A DNA stretch of 64,000 bases from Achromobacter spanius. Its GTDB lineage: Bacteria; Pseudomonadota; Gammaproteobacteria; Burkholderiales; Burkholderiaceae_B. Positions 44,840-53,386 of this stretch are shown here, piece after piece. A program made the position numbers and the translations under genes. The notes under the pieces were generated by a model. That model saw only the letters and a program-made list of their open reading frames with translations. It was not told the DNA's origin and did no database searches. Position 1 is the first letter of the stretch. Every line of letters starts with the position of its first letter. The DNA is taken from NCBI RefSeq assembly GCF_029637605.1, contig NZ_CP121261.1, positions 1,302,001 to 1,366,000 on the forward strand, written 5' to 3'.

Positions 44840-45484
44840 ATGAAGAATAAAAAATACGTCGAACTAGGGTTAACCGTTCTTGAGGGTTACGTGCCTCAAA
44901 AATTTAGATTCGAAAGAGGGGTAAACCTTGGAAAATGTGAAATTCTAGCAGGATCGGCCTTCGGTCTTTATTCCTACATGAATAGTGGATTCGTCAGAAG
45001 CGCCGTGATTGTCGGCCGCTATTGCTCGATCGGAAGAAATGTAACGATCGGCTCAGGGGTTCATGACCACGCTGCGCTATCGACCAGCCCCTTCTTCACC
45101 ACCAACAGCAATCCGTCATTGCTAAAACTAGCCGACGTACCCAAGAGAATTCGCGTATTGATAGGACACGATGTCTGGATCGGCGATAACGCTTACATCA
45201 TGTCAGGCGTAAACATCGGAGATGGTGCGATCATCGCGGCAGGTGCAATAGTTACACGCGACGTGGCACCATATTCCATCGTCGTCGGAACGCCGGCGAG
45301 GCATCTCAAATGGCGCTTCGATGAGAGGATGAGGCAGAGATTGACCGCGCTAAGATGGCACGAATTCTCACCAGACATCTTAAAAAAAATTGATATTGGA
45401 AATTTGGAGCAGTCAGTATCGGCAATGGAATCTTGGCCTGAATCATCAAGGACACATAAGTTAATCAACTACCATTCAACTTAA
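44840..45484 (+). CDS. Hexapeptide-repeat O-acetyltransferase (CatB/Vat-like)
   Basis: This acyltransferase of 214 residues has a left-handed beta-helix. The repeats are visible in VIVGRYCSIGRNVTIGSG and VLIGHDVWIGDNAYIMSGVNIGDGAIIAAGAIVTRDV. The catalytic His is in GVHDHAALSTSPFF, and the C-terminal RWHEFSPDILKKI helix is typical of the xenobiotic/streptogramin acetyltransferase group. In this setting it most likely O-acetylates capsule sugars with acetyl-CoA. The gene is AT-rich and preceded by 193 bp without a gene, in which I see no clear promoter. It converges on the 1288-residue fusion gene. Confidence 0.88.
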   Translation: MKNKKYVELGLTVLEGYVPQKFRFERGVNLGKCEILAGSAFGLYSYMNSGFVRSAVIVGRYCSIGRNVTIGSGVHDHAALSTSPFFTTNSNPSLLKLADVPKRIRVLIGHDVWIGDNAYIMSGVNIGDGAIIAAGAIVTRDVAPYSIVVGTPARHLKWRFDERMRQRLTALRWHEFSPDILKKIDIGNLEQSVSAMESWPESSRTHKLINYHST

Positions 45485-45582
45485 AAATTACGCCCGTGAA
45501 AATTAACTATACTAGTCGGTATATTAAAAATCCCGGGCGTGGCTCATAGAATATGCAGAACGAATATTCTTTGTGCCTGTGA

Positions 45583-48500
45583 TTAATGCAACTTCCCCAA
45601 AGTCAGTTGCATATGAAGAGACGCCGCCACATGACTGATGTGCGTGCTTCGTGCCCTTGCGGCAGCAGCACGGCTATACATCGTCCATAAAGTATGGTCA
45701 TGGTATATAGCAGCGCAAGCGGCAGCAAACTCCTTAGGCGAATGGACCTGTATCCCAGCGGTGGACAAGTTTTCCGAATGAGACTGCGGCATAGGCCGAT
45801 ATATCGACGGAACCCCGAAGCCCCCAGCTTCTATAGGTATCATTTCATATGTTGCGTGAGGAGTAAGGCAGCATACGATCCGTTTAGAAGCCAACCATTC
45901 TTCCCACGCCCGACCTTGCGTATAGGGAACCACCGTAAGACCTAATTCCCTATCAATCTTCCCGCCGTACTGCCGGACCGCATATAAGGGTACGCCAGGC
46001 AGAGCTTCACGAAGTGGATTGATCCAGTCCTCAATTTCCCCATCCACCAAATTCCTGTTCAACAGTTTTTGGAGATCACCAATAAATATTCCTTCAGTTT
46101 GCATAAAACTAGCTCGAATATCGTCGCTAAAGTCGATCGATTTCGGGATGCAAATCAAATTCTGACGAATATTGTGAAATGCCGGCTCATTCATAGCCGC
46201 ATAGGTAAACACGCAAGCCTTGACTCGGTTACCGAATAGACGATTCCAATCCGTCAACTTTCCTTGTATCCAACGAGTACGCGATTCGATGAGGTTATAT
46301 GAGAGGTTTACATATACCTGCTTGCCGACCTTAGCAACTCTTTCGATTAGCGCTTCAACGGGAGCAAAGTCAGGCCGTTCTGGATCTCCCGGATATATCC
46401 ACACGATATCGGCAGTCTTCACTTGCTCTAGGATTGCATCAAGTGGCTGTGAAATTTCAATATCGACAACACGATGCCCAATAGCACGCAATGCTTGCGT
46501 GATCAGTCCTCCCGACTTAAGGATTCCTCCCTTTTTCCAGCGGTCAGTGTCCACCCGCCCCACGTATGCGATCGTATAGGAAGCGCGAGAATAGATTGTG
46601 GAGGCTGGCTTCTCAGCACGCCAATCCTGCCAATCCTTCACACAACGATTTTGGATCTCTCGCGTATCTGCTCGAGATCCCGTCTTTTGCATAGATTCTC
46701 GATGAATGGGTTTATCGTCGGGAATGTCCAGAGGAAGCGCTTCGGCTGGGTCATGCTTGATCACAACAAATGGCACACGTTGCTTTTGGCCCAGCAAAGC
46801 GAAATACACATCTGCCATATTAGGCGTTAAAAAATCGGCGTAACGAACTTTCAGTGTTTCCGTGTGGAACGACGAACATCCAGTCCCCAAAATATGTACT
46901 GCAGTATCTTCTGGGCGTCCAGATCTGAAAGAAAAAACGCGACGAGATTCAGAGCTGTAGTAATCGACAAAGGGTGTCTTGAGTAAGGATCCATGCCAAC
47001 CGACGACAGCTTTTCTACCGTATCGCTCAATGGCATCTACACAATGTTGAACGTAATACGGCGGGTACTCGATATCATCGTCGCAAGTGAAAAAATAGCC
47101 CGAGAAATTATCTATATCGAAAAACTTTCCTCGATCCCCCACGTCGCCCATTTTGTGGATTACCTGAATTTTCTCTCGATTAAGAAATTTTGGAATCTCG
47201 GAATAATCATTGAGATACACAAATATCTCATCGGCTTGATCATAAAGACAATCAATAACGCGGGACAGCGCCGTCCGCCTGATTTCAATCGACGCGATCC
47301 CTATGCGAACTCGATCTCGATACTGCGTAGGGTGTGCCCCTGAAGCCGTAGATATTGCGAACTTTACCTTTCCCTCGCCTTCCACCAGCTCATCGGAAGG
47401 CGAAATGAAGGTCGGCGAGCTACGGCGCAAAGAGCTGGCATGCAGCTTCTTGAAGTCTTGCACCTCTCGCGATACTCTCGCCTCCATTCGCTTCTCAAAT
47501 CCTACCCAGGTCTCGTAGGGCTTTACCAACCCAAAGGTAAGCGGAGAAAGAAGCCTTCTAATCTTTCCGACCGCCGCTCTTACCCCTGTTGAGTACAAAA
47601 CACCAAGTCGGCGGGCAGCATATCGCGCTCGAACACGCTCCGTTTGAACAGCGACAACTAGTCGATTAACTTCGTTATTTAGATAATCGCACTCCGACAG
47701 GGCGTGCTCCAAATCTCTATCCCTAAGCGCTCGCAGCTTCTCACTTTCCGTACGCAGTGTGTCTATAGCCTTTCGTTGAAGATTCTCCACATTTGACGAA
47801 ATAGCATTCGAAACATGCGCCTCCAATTCAGTCAGACGCTGGAGCACTTTCGATGCCGTAGCTTCAGGGGAAGCATGCGCCGCTATAGATGTGCCCAGGC
47901 GCACGAGTTCCGTCCGAACCGAATCCACACCATTGTCGACTGATGTTGAAATATCCAACTTCATGGCCTTGGAAATCTCATTCGGCAGCGAGGCCGACAT
48001 GCTCGAAATGCGGGCCTCCAGAGCATTCATTACTGAAGCAAAAGATTCCAGATCGGAGCTTACTTGGCCGCCCAAGGCTTGTAATGAAAGATCACTGCGT
48101 GCCAACAAGGCCCGTTGAGTCGTTGAAGAGGCCTCGCGCATTTGGGCCACGACGGCGGAGGCCATATCATTTGCCGCCGCCTTGAACTTTTCCGCTTCTT
48201 CTTTGACCAAACTCTCTATAACTTGAATAGCGCTCTGCTGCTGCTCCATCCCGTGAGTCTGGAGCGACATGTTTGCTGCCACACTCTCGGCCAGATTGCG
48301 AGAAAGCTCCTCTAGACGCGAGGTGCGCTCGTGCCCATCTACAATCAGCCGCTCTGCGATGTGCTCGCCTGAATCTTGGATTTTCTGTACCAGGTCCTCA
48401 ACGAGCTTTGACTTCTTCTCACTTTCCAAAACCAGATCGTGAGTGAGCACACGAAATCTATGTTCAATTACATCAGATAGCAATTGTGCTTTCTGCCCCT

Positions 48501-49449
48501 GCTCGTTTATTAAGCCACCGAGCGCGAGCTTGATATCTTCGGCTGCTCTGTCGAAGTGTTGAGGCTGGGGCAACGACCCGACTAAAGCTTTATTTATCAG
48601 TTCTTTCTGGCGGACCTCTAGTACAGCACTCAGCTTCTCAAACTCCGCCTTCGTCAGCGCTGCGCGGAGATTGGTCTCGATTCTGGCGAGATAGCTTTGC
48701 AATATTCGTCTGTTGTGATCGACATCATTTCTAATGTAAAAAATAGATCGATCTTGCACATCGCTCAACCGTGAGCGATGCACGAAAAAATATGTTGGCG
48801 TGATGCCCCGAATTGAAATCGGAATATAGTCCTTACTACTTAGAAATTCGCAGATTTGACCAAACGCTCTATCCGTTTGCCCTTCCACAATCAGCAACGG
48901 CGCATCTCGCTCAAGCACTTTGACCGCGCCGCGAAGCACTTCAACTTCCAACCCTTCGACATCTATCTTGATTAACGCAATTGACCGATTCTGTTCGTAG
49001 AGAAGCGAATCGAGCGTTTCCAGTTGTACACCGCCTCCATCATCGGCAGTGAAATGGGATGCACCCAAATTACCGGAGACTATATTCATGTGCCCCCTGC
49101 CTTGCGCCGCGCCCAAAGCAATTCGATAGCACGTTACCAAATTTTCTGCTCTATTTAGCCGAATGTTCTGAACGAGCTGCGAGAACGCCTCCTCTGCAGG
49201 TTCAAACGCGACTACTTCCCTGTCGAGAATTATCGAAAAAAACAGAGAGTGGTTGCCAATATTCGCACCTACATCAACAAACAATCCGTTGCCGACACCC
49301 AAACTCGAGATCTCTTCTAAAACATCGAGCTCATAGAATACCTTTGAGTCAATAATTTTCTTGGCGATGTATTCATTGGGATCAGGGAACCTAAATGTGA
49401 CAGACCTGCCCGCATGCGCGATGCCATACAGATTTCCGGGATTGTTCAT
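45583..49449 (-). CDS. FkbM methyltransferase / coiled-coil / double glycosyltransferase fusion
   Basis: This 1288-residue protein has four parts. Residues 1-230 are an FkbM-type SAM methyltransferase: FVDVGANIGNHS at 57-68, AFEPAEE at 81-87, KIDVEGLEVEVLRGA at 161-175. Residues about 245-615 form a long helical, coiled-coil region rich in Glu, Lys, Ser and Ala. Residues about 712-905 form a GT-A-like domain with FTCDDDIEYP at 787-796. Residues about 955-1288 form a GT-B-like domain with the donor-site region PIEAGGFGVPSIYRP (1205-1219) and a GT1-type end. It is last in the minus-strand export operon, 57 bp after kpsT. A methyltransferase joined to a coiled coil recalls WbdD, the chain terminator and ruler of E. 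coli O9a. A capsule chain-length role is inferred. Confidence 0.88.
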   Translation of the reverse strand: MNNPGNLYGIAHAGRSVTFRFPDPNEYIAKKIIDSKVFYELDVLEEISSLGVGNGLFVDVGANIGNHSLFFSIILDREVVAFEPAEEAFSQLVQNIRLNRAENLVTCYRIALGAAQGRGHMNIVSGNLGASHFTADDGGGVQLETLDSLLYEQNRSIALIKIDVEGLEVEVLRGAVKVLERDAPLLIVEGQTDRAFGQICEFLSSKDYIPISIRGITPTYFFVHRSRLSDVQDRSIFYIRNDVDHNRRILQSYLARIETNLRAALTKAEFEKLSAVLEVRQKELINKALVGSLPQPQHFDRAAEDIKLALGGLINEQGQKAQLLSDVIEHRFRVLTHDLVLESEKKSKLVEDLVQKIQDSGEHIAERLIVDGHERTSRLEELSRNLAESVAANMSLQTHGMEQQQSAIQVIESLVKEEAEKFKAAANDMASAVVAQMREASSTTQRALLARSDLSLQALGGQVSSDLESFASVMNALEARISSMSASLPNEISKAMKLDISTSVDNGVDSVRTELVRLGTSIAAHASPEATASKVLQRLTELEAHVSNAISSNVENLQRKAIDTLRTESEKLRALRDRDLEHALSECDYLNNEVNRLVVAVQTERVRARYAARRLGVLYSTGVRAAVGKIRRLLSPLTFGLVKPYETWVGFEKRMEARVSREVQDFKKLHASSLRRSSPTFISPSDELVEGEGKVKFAISTASGAHPTQYRDRVRIGIASIEIRRTALSRVIDCLYDQADEIFVYLNDYSEIPKFLNREKIQVIHKMGDVGDRGKFFDIDNFSGYFFTCDDDIEYPPYYVQHCVDAIERYGRKAVVGWHGSLLKTPFVDYYSSESRRVFSFRSGRPEDTAVHILGTGCSSFHTETLKVRYADFLTPNMADVYFALLGQKQRVPFVVIKHDPAEALPLDIPDDKPIHRESMQKTGSRADTREIQNRCVKDWQDWRAEKPASTIYSRASYTIAYVGRVDTDRWKKGGILKSGGLITQALRAIGHRVVDIEISQPLDAILEQVKTADIVWIYPGDPERPDFAPVEALIERVAKVGKQVYVNLSYNLIESRTRWIQGKLTDWNRLFGNRVKACVFTYAAMNEPAFHNIRQNLICIPKSIDFSDDIRASFMQTEGIFIGDLQKLLNRNLVDGEIEDWINPLREALPGVPLYAVRQYGGKIDRELGLTVVPYTQGRAWEEWLASKRIVCCLTPHATYEMIPIEAGGFGVPSIYRPMPQSHSENLSTAGIQVHSPKEFAAACAAIYHDHTLWTMYSRAAAARARSTHISHVAASLHMQLTLGKLH

Positions 49450-49506
49450 TTTTCGCTAGATCGGAAGAATATTTCGAATATTTCGAATGTTGAAATTATT
49501 GATGTT

Positions 49507-50166
49507 TTAGAGGCTTTGGTAGGCGGCAATACCCTTCTCCACATCTTCATACTGCTCGACCTCTCCCCCGGTCTTAAGCAACACGACGTAATCACACATT
49601 TTTCTGACTTGGCCCATCCCGTGGGTGACAAGAATCAAGTTGGAAGTGCCCGTCCTCTCCGAAAACAGATGTTGAGCCTTTTCTCGGAAGTGAGCGTCTC
49701 CAACTGATATTGCCTCATCCACCAAGTAATAATCAAAATTGAACGCCAGACTCAAACCGAACGCCACCCGCCCGCGCATGCCGGAGGAATACGTATTTAC
49801 GGGCAAGTCAAAGTACTCCCCAATCTCGGCGAAATCTTCCACGAACTTGACTACTTTTCGAAGATCATCACCGAGAGTTCCTTGCACACGTGCAACGAAC
49901 TTCACATTCTGTCTACCAGTCAACGACCCCTGGAATCCACCTGACAATCCCACGGGCCAAGATATCGACTTATTGGATCTGATTTTTCCACTATCAGGAA
50001 CGTCTTGCCCACCAAGCAGCCTCATTAACGTAGACTTACCTGCGCCGTTGCGGCCAATGAGCGCTATGTTTTTATTTGAAGGCAGCGAAACACTTAAATT
50101 TCTGAAGACAAACTTCCTTCCCTTATTTGTCAAATACGACTTTGTGACGTTCTCGATGCTAATCAT
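49507..50166 (-). CDS. kpsT: Capsule ABC exporter ATPase KpsT
   Basis: This 219-residue ATPase of the KpsT/BexA/CtrD group has Walker A GRNGAGKSTLM (about residues 40-50). It has the family's GLSGGFQGSLTGRQN segment in place of a long insertion, signature YSSGMRGRVAFGLSLAF, Walker B YYLVDEAISVGD and switch HGMGQVRKMCD. The start ATG 50166 overlaps the kpsM stop by 4 bp; the longer open frame to 50250 lies within kpsM. With KpsM it exports the lipid-linked polysaccharide across the inner membrane. It lacks the C-terminal carbohydrate-binding extension of Wzt proteins. Confidence 0.94.
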   Translation of the reverse strand: MISIENVTKSYLTNKGRKFVFRNLSVSLPSNKNIALIGRNGAGKSTLMRLLGGQDVPDSGKIRSNKSISWPVGLSGGFQGSLTGRQNVKFVARVQGTLGDDLRKVVKFVEDFAEIGEYFDLPVNTYSSGMRGRVAFGLSLAFNFDYYLVDEAISVGDAHFREKAQHLFSERTGTSNLILVTHGMGQVRKMCDYVVLLKTGGEVEQYEDVEKGIAAYQSL

Positions 50167-50987
50167 ACAGCCACCAAATTCAAACGACGCATGCGATATA
50201 GCGCCAAGCCGACAAACAACGTGACTAAGGAAATAAAGAATGCATACCAAATACTAATACCTAGCGTTTTTGGATACTCCAAAAACACGTTTTCACGAAG
50301 CAAGTCTATAAGATGTAGGTAGGGGTTCCACAGCATGAACTTCTGAAATCGTTCCGGAATCATCCAAATAGGCACGATAATTCCCGACAGAAAGTACAAA
50401 GGCATGTACGAAAGCCTAATGAAGGTCTTTGCCTCAGGCAAAGCTTCGGCAATTATGCAAAATATCAAACCCAGTCCAAACGAAAACAATATTCCAACCG
50501 CTAATACAAACGCCCATTGAAGTGGTTGATGTATCGATACGTCACTGCCCACCCACATTCCCAAACCGAATAGAATCATTCCATATACACAAGCCATCAG
50601 CGCACACTCTACGATAACTCTCGAGACGATCGTATCGATAGGCTTAATCTGTCGATATGCAAACAGGCCTTTATTCGCGTTGACGGCCTCCATCCCTTTC
50701 AGCGCAATGTTCTTAAAAAGAATAAAGGGAATGATGCCCGTCACGAGAAAAACGGATAAATCTAAGCCATTGCTCGCGCGTCCACGCAATAGCGCATATA
50801 TAGCCATCAACGCAACGATATGAGCCAATGGTTCGAACAGTATCCAAAATGCACCGAACCGATGCGAACCAAATCGCCCTCGCATTTCACGTAAGACCAG
50901 CGCAAAAATTACGGCACGAACGATCCCGATTGGGCCGCGGCGCGTTACAGCGGCAGGTGGTTGCGATTGAATATCAGAAGTTCTCAA
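50163..50987 (-). CDS. kpsM: Capsule ABC exporter permease KpsM
   Basis: This is an inner-membrane permease of the ABC-2 type with six helices. It has the N-terminal amphipathic RGPIGIVRAVIFALVLREMRGRFGSHRFGAFW and the C-terminal LSGIIVPIWMIPERFQKFMLWNPYLHLIDLLRE. I placed the start at TTG 50987, which overlaps the export lipoprotein gene by 14 bp and gives 274 residues, the usual KpsM/BexB length. The nearest ATG at 51056 would add 23 residues read through that gene. There is no ATG closer to the first helix. It is coupled to kpsT by 4 bp. Confidence 0.9.
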   Translation of the reverse strand: MRTSDIQSQPPAAVTRRGPIGIVRAVIFALVLREMRGRFGSHRFGAFWILFEPLAHIVALMAIYALLRGRASNGLDLSVFLVTGIIPFILFKNIALKGMEAVNANKGLFAYRQIKPIDTIVSRVIVECALMACVYGMILFGLGMWVGSDVSIHQPLQWAFVLAVGILFSFGLGLIFCIIAEALPEAKTFIRLSYMPLYFLSGIIVPIWMIPERFQKFMLWNPYLHLIDLLRENVFLEYPKTLGISIWYAFFISLVTLFVGLALYRMRRLNLVAV

Positions 50988-52083
50988 TGGTCCGTCCCAG
51001 CACCAATACCTGAACGATCGGAGAAATAATCTTCTGCCACTCGTATACTGCGGCATTCGTTACATATACAGCATCCTCCGGATGAACAAGAAACTGTCTT
51101 GCCAAGAACATTGAAGCCGGCTCTTTTAAATTCAATCTAAAAACTTGCGCCATCGGCGTCTGGTCGCCAGTAGTGGAGTCGTGCCGTTCGACTAAGCGGA
51201 AAACGAAAACACCAGCAGCGTCTGCCTTTACTTCGCTCAACCCTTTCACACTGCCTAGGACCTCAAGCAGGCTGGGGTTGTTGGAAGGTAGGTCATGAAG
51301 CCCGGGATCACCGACCGCCCCCATCGCCACAAAGCGTTTGCGTGCGCGTTCCAAAACGACCTCTGCGCCAGGAGGCAAAACTTGATTGTTCCCAGCGAGC
51401 AGCTCTTCGTAGTTGAAATGATACGAGTCCTTCCCAGTGCGCACGATCACCTTGATCAGGTGCGGTTCCAGTACTGGCCCACCCGCTCTATTTATTGCGT
51501 CAAGTAACGTTAAGGGCCCCTGTAAGGCCGAAAACCTCCCAGGGGTCTTCACCGCGCCTGCGACTAATACCGAACCCGAAAGATCCCCAGTCAATGTCAC
51601 TTGAACTTGTACATCACTGGTTATTCCTCTAAGTTTTTTTCTAATCAATAGCTCAACTTCTTCAGGCGTTTTCCCGGACACGCGCTCGCGTCCAACATAC
51701 GGAAGCGATATAGTCCCTTTGCTATCAACGCGTGTGTTCTCGAACACAGTACCGCCCGTGATGAGCGGGGCAAAAATCGCACCATCTGTCACTGAGTCCG
51801 CAATCATCACCCTCAAGACATCGCCAGGGACAAGCTTGATATCGGGAACGGTCGGCAATGCAACTGCGCTGTTGGCCTCCGCCTCAGCAGGGCGCATATA
51901 CGGACCAATTGTCTCCGCAGATAAATCAACCAGAAGATAATTTTCCGACTGCTCGCTGTTCATGACCGCATACCGTGAAGGCCCTGCGGATGAAAGAAGA
52001 CTCCCGCACCCTCCAAGCATTAACGGCAATATAAGTGCTGCCATACGAACCGATAAAAATCGGAATTTCTTATTCATTTTCAT
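50974..52083 (-). CDS. Polysaccharide export outer-membrane lipoprotein (BexD/CtrA type)
   Basis: This 369-residue lipoprotein of the polysaccharide-export family has a signal peptide ending in the lipobox region LMLGGCGSLL. The Poly_export domain follows (VPDIKLVPGDVLRVMI ... GTISLPYVGRERVSGKTPEEVELLIRKKL), then two SLBB domains (GDLSGSVLVAGAVKTPGRF and the FVAMGAVGDPGLHDLP block). The size matches BexD/CtrA of group 3 capsules rather than the 558-residue E. coli KpsD. ATG 52083 (or 52077) fits the signal peptide; the frame is open to 52164 inside kpsE. It starts 10 bp after the kpsE stop. Confidence 0.9.
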   Translation of the reverse strand: MKMNKKFRFLSVRMAALILPLMLGGCGSLLSSAGPSRYAVMNSEQSENYLLVDLSAETIGPYMRPAEAEANSAVALPTVPDIKLVPGDVLRVMIADSVTDGAIFAPLITGGTVFENTRVDSKGTISLPYVGRERVSGKTPEEVELLIRKKLRGITSDVQVQVTLTGDLSGSVLVAGAVKTPGRFSALQGPLTLLDAINRAGGPVLEPHLIKVIVRTGKDSYHFNYEELLAGNNQVLPPGAEVVLERARKRFVAMGAVGDPGLHDLPSNNPSLLEVLGSVKGLSEVKADAAGVFVFRLVERHDSTTGDQTPMAQVFRLNLKEPASMFLARQFLVHPEDAVYVTNAAVYEWQKIISPIVQVLVLGRTIENF

Positions 52084-52093
52084 CGCCACAAAA

Positions 52094-53200
52094 TTAGTCT
52101 CGATGGTCTTCGATCGTCGCGATGACAAATCGAGCAATACCATAAAACAGGAGTAAACCCACAAACAGCGTGATGAGGTTATAAATCCGACTGGGATAAC
52201 TTGCCCGATCCGGTTTATTCGGAGATACGACAGTGACCAGGCTGCGGAGCTTCTTGCTTGCTTCGATACGGGAAGACTCTACCGAACTAACAGCAAATTT
52301 ATATGCCTCTTCCGCAATTGCCGCATCAATGGTTAGGTTGCGATATCGTGAAGCCACCACGTTCAGCTTGTCTCCCCCCTTTTGCGACACCAAGCGCTGC
52401 ACTTCTGATGACAGTTGTTGCTCAAGCGCATGAATTCTATTTCTCTGTTGTCGAACCTGCGGAGTATCAGGACGTAACGTTGCTAACAACCCTTTTAGCG
52501 CCGTACGCTCCTTCGTCAGATTGGACTCCAATTCCGTAATAATTTCGGCTCTGGCTTTTGCTGTCGCTTCCGCGTCAAGCAAGTTATTCGTGCTTTGGAA
52601 CGCGAGCATGTCATCGCGTCGCTCCTCGTACATAGCACGCGCCTTAGCCAATTCGCCTTGGGCAAAAGCCATTTGCTCTCGCGCCATGCGATGAGAAAGT
52701 TCATTGACGAATCGCTCGCTCTCGCCGAGCATAACTTTTAAAACGTTTTCCGCGAAAACCGGGTCGAAGGCCTCTACGCTAACACTCAGCAATCCAGTTT
52801 GTTCATCGAAATGCGCGACAACCAGGCGTCGATAGTAATCGAGCACATCTTCTTGATGCGCATCTTCCGCTAAGAAATACAGCGGATCGCGCCATCTGCC
52901 AGCGTAATGAGATGACCAGCCCAACTTCTGCTGCAGGACATTGAGCATATCCTGCGATGTCAAAAACTCGCGAAGATAGAGCGTCTCCTCTCTTGAAGTC
53001 GGATTTAGTCCGCTGAGCATGACCGCTAATCCAGGAATCTGTGGCGCTTCATTATTACCAACTTGTCGAACCGCTACCTGAGTGGTGCTGACATAGCGGT
53101 CCAATGCGAAGATGCCGTAATAGACAACCGCCAAAAGCATCGGAATTCCGACTAGCCAAAAAAACAGGCGTTTCGATTTTAGGTTTTCAAAGTTAATCAT
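52094..53200 (-). CDS. kpsE: Capsule export inner-membrane protein KpsE (BexC/CtrB type)
   Basis: This polysaccharide co-polymerase-like protein has 368 residues. It has an N-terminal helix (LFFWLVGIPMLLAVVYYGIFAL, about residues 12-33) and a C-terminal helix (LITLFVGLLLFYGIARFVIA, about 340-360). Between them is a periplasmic domain with coiled-coil stretches (EQMAFAQGELAKARAMYEERR; TAKARAEIITELESNL). It bridges the KpsMT exporter and the outer-membrane channel. It is the first gene of the minus-strand operon kpsE, export lipoprotein, kpsM, kpsT, fusion enzyme. The 186 bp before it are AT-rich and should hold the promoter. Confidence 0.93.
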   Translation of the reverse strand: MINFENLKSKRLFFWLVGIPMLLAVVYYGIFALDRYVSTTQVAVRQVGNNEAPQIPGLAVMLSGLNPTSREETLYLREFLTSQDMLNVLQQKLGWSSHYAGRWRDPLYFLAEDAHQEDVLDYYRRLVVAHFDEQTGLLSVSVEAFDPVFAENVLKVMLGESERFVNELSHRMAREQMAFAQGELAKARAMYEERRDDMLAFQSTNNLLDAEATAKARAEIITELESNLTKERTALKGLLATLRPDTPQVRQQRNRIHALEQQLSSEVQRLVSQKGGDKLNVVASRYRNLTIDAAIAEEAYKFAVSSVESSRIEASKKLRSLVTVVSPNKPDRASYPSRIYNLITLFVGLLLFYGIARFVIATIEDHRD

Positions 53201-53386
53201 CTAGAGTCACAAACCCTACAAATTGCATCAAATGTTCCGCCATTTCTCAGCTATTGGCTCGCGTAAAATATTACATTTATCGGGACGGAATTGTACCGAT
53301 ATTTAGCAGAGAAGCTGTTACGTGATTCCTTATGGGCAATGAATATTTTACTAAAACCATCTATTCGTAAATTTATGTTAGCCCGA

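Noticed and set aside
50988..51056. Longer KpsM start at ATG 51056
   Set aside because: It would place 23 extra residues inside the upstream lipoprotein gene and exceed the usual family length. TTG 50987 fits better, though it needs N-terminal data.
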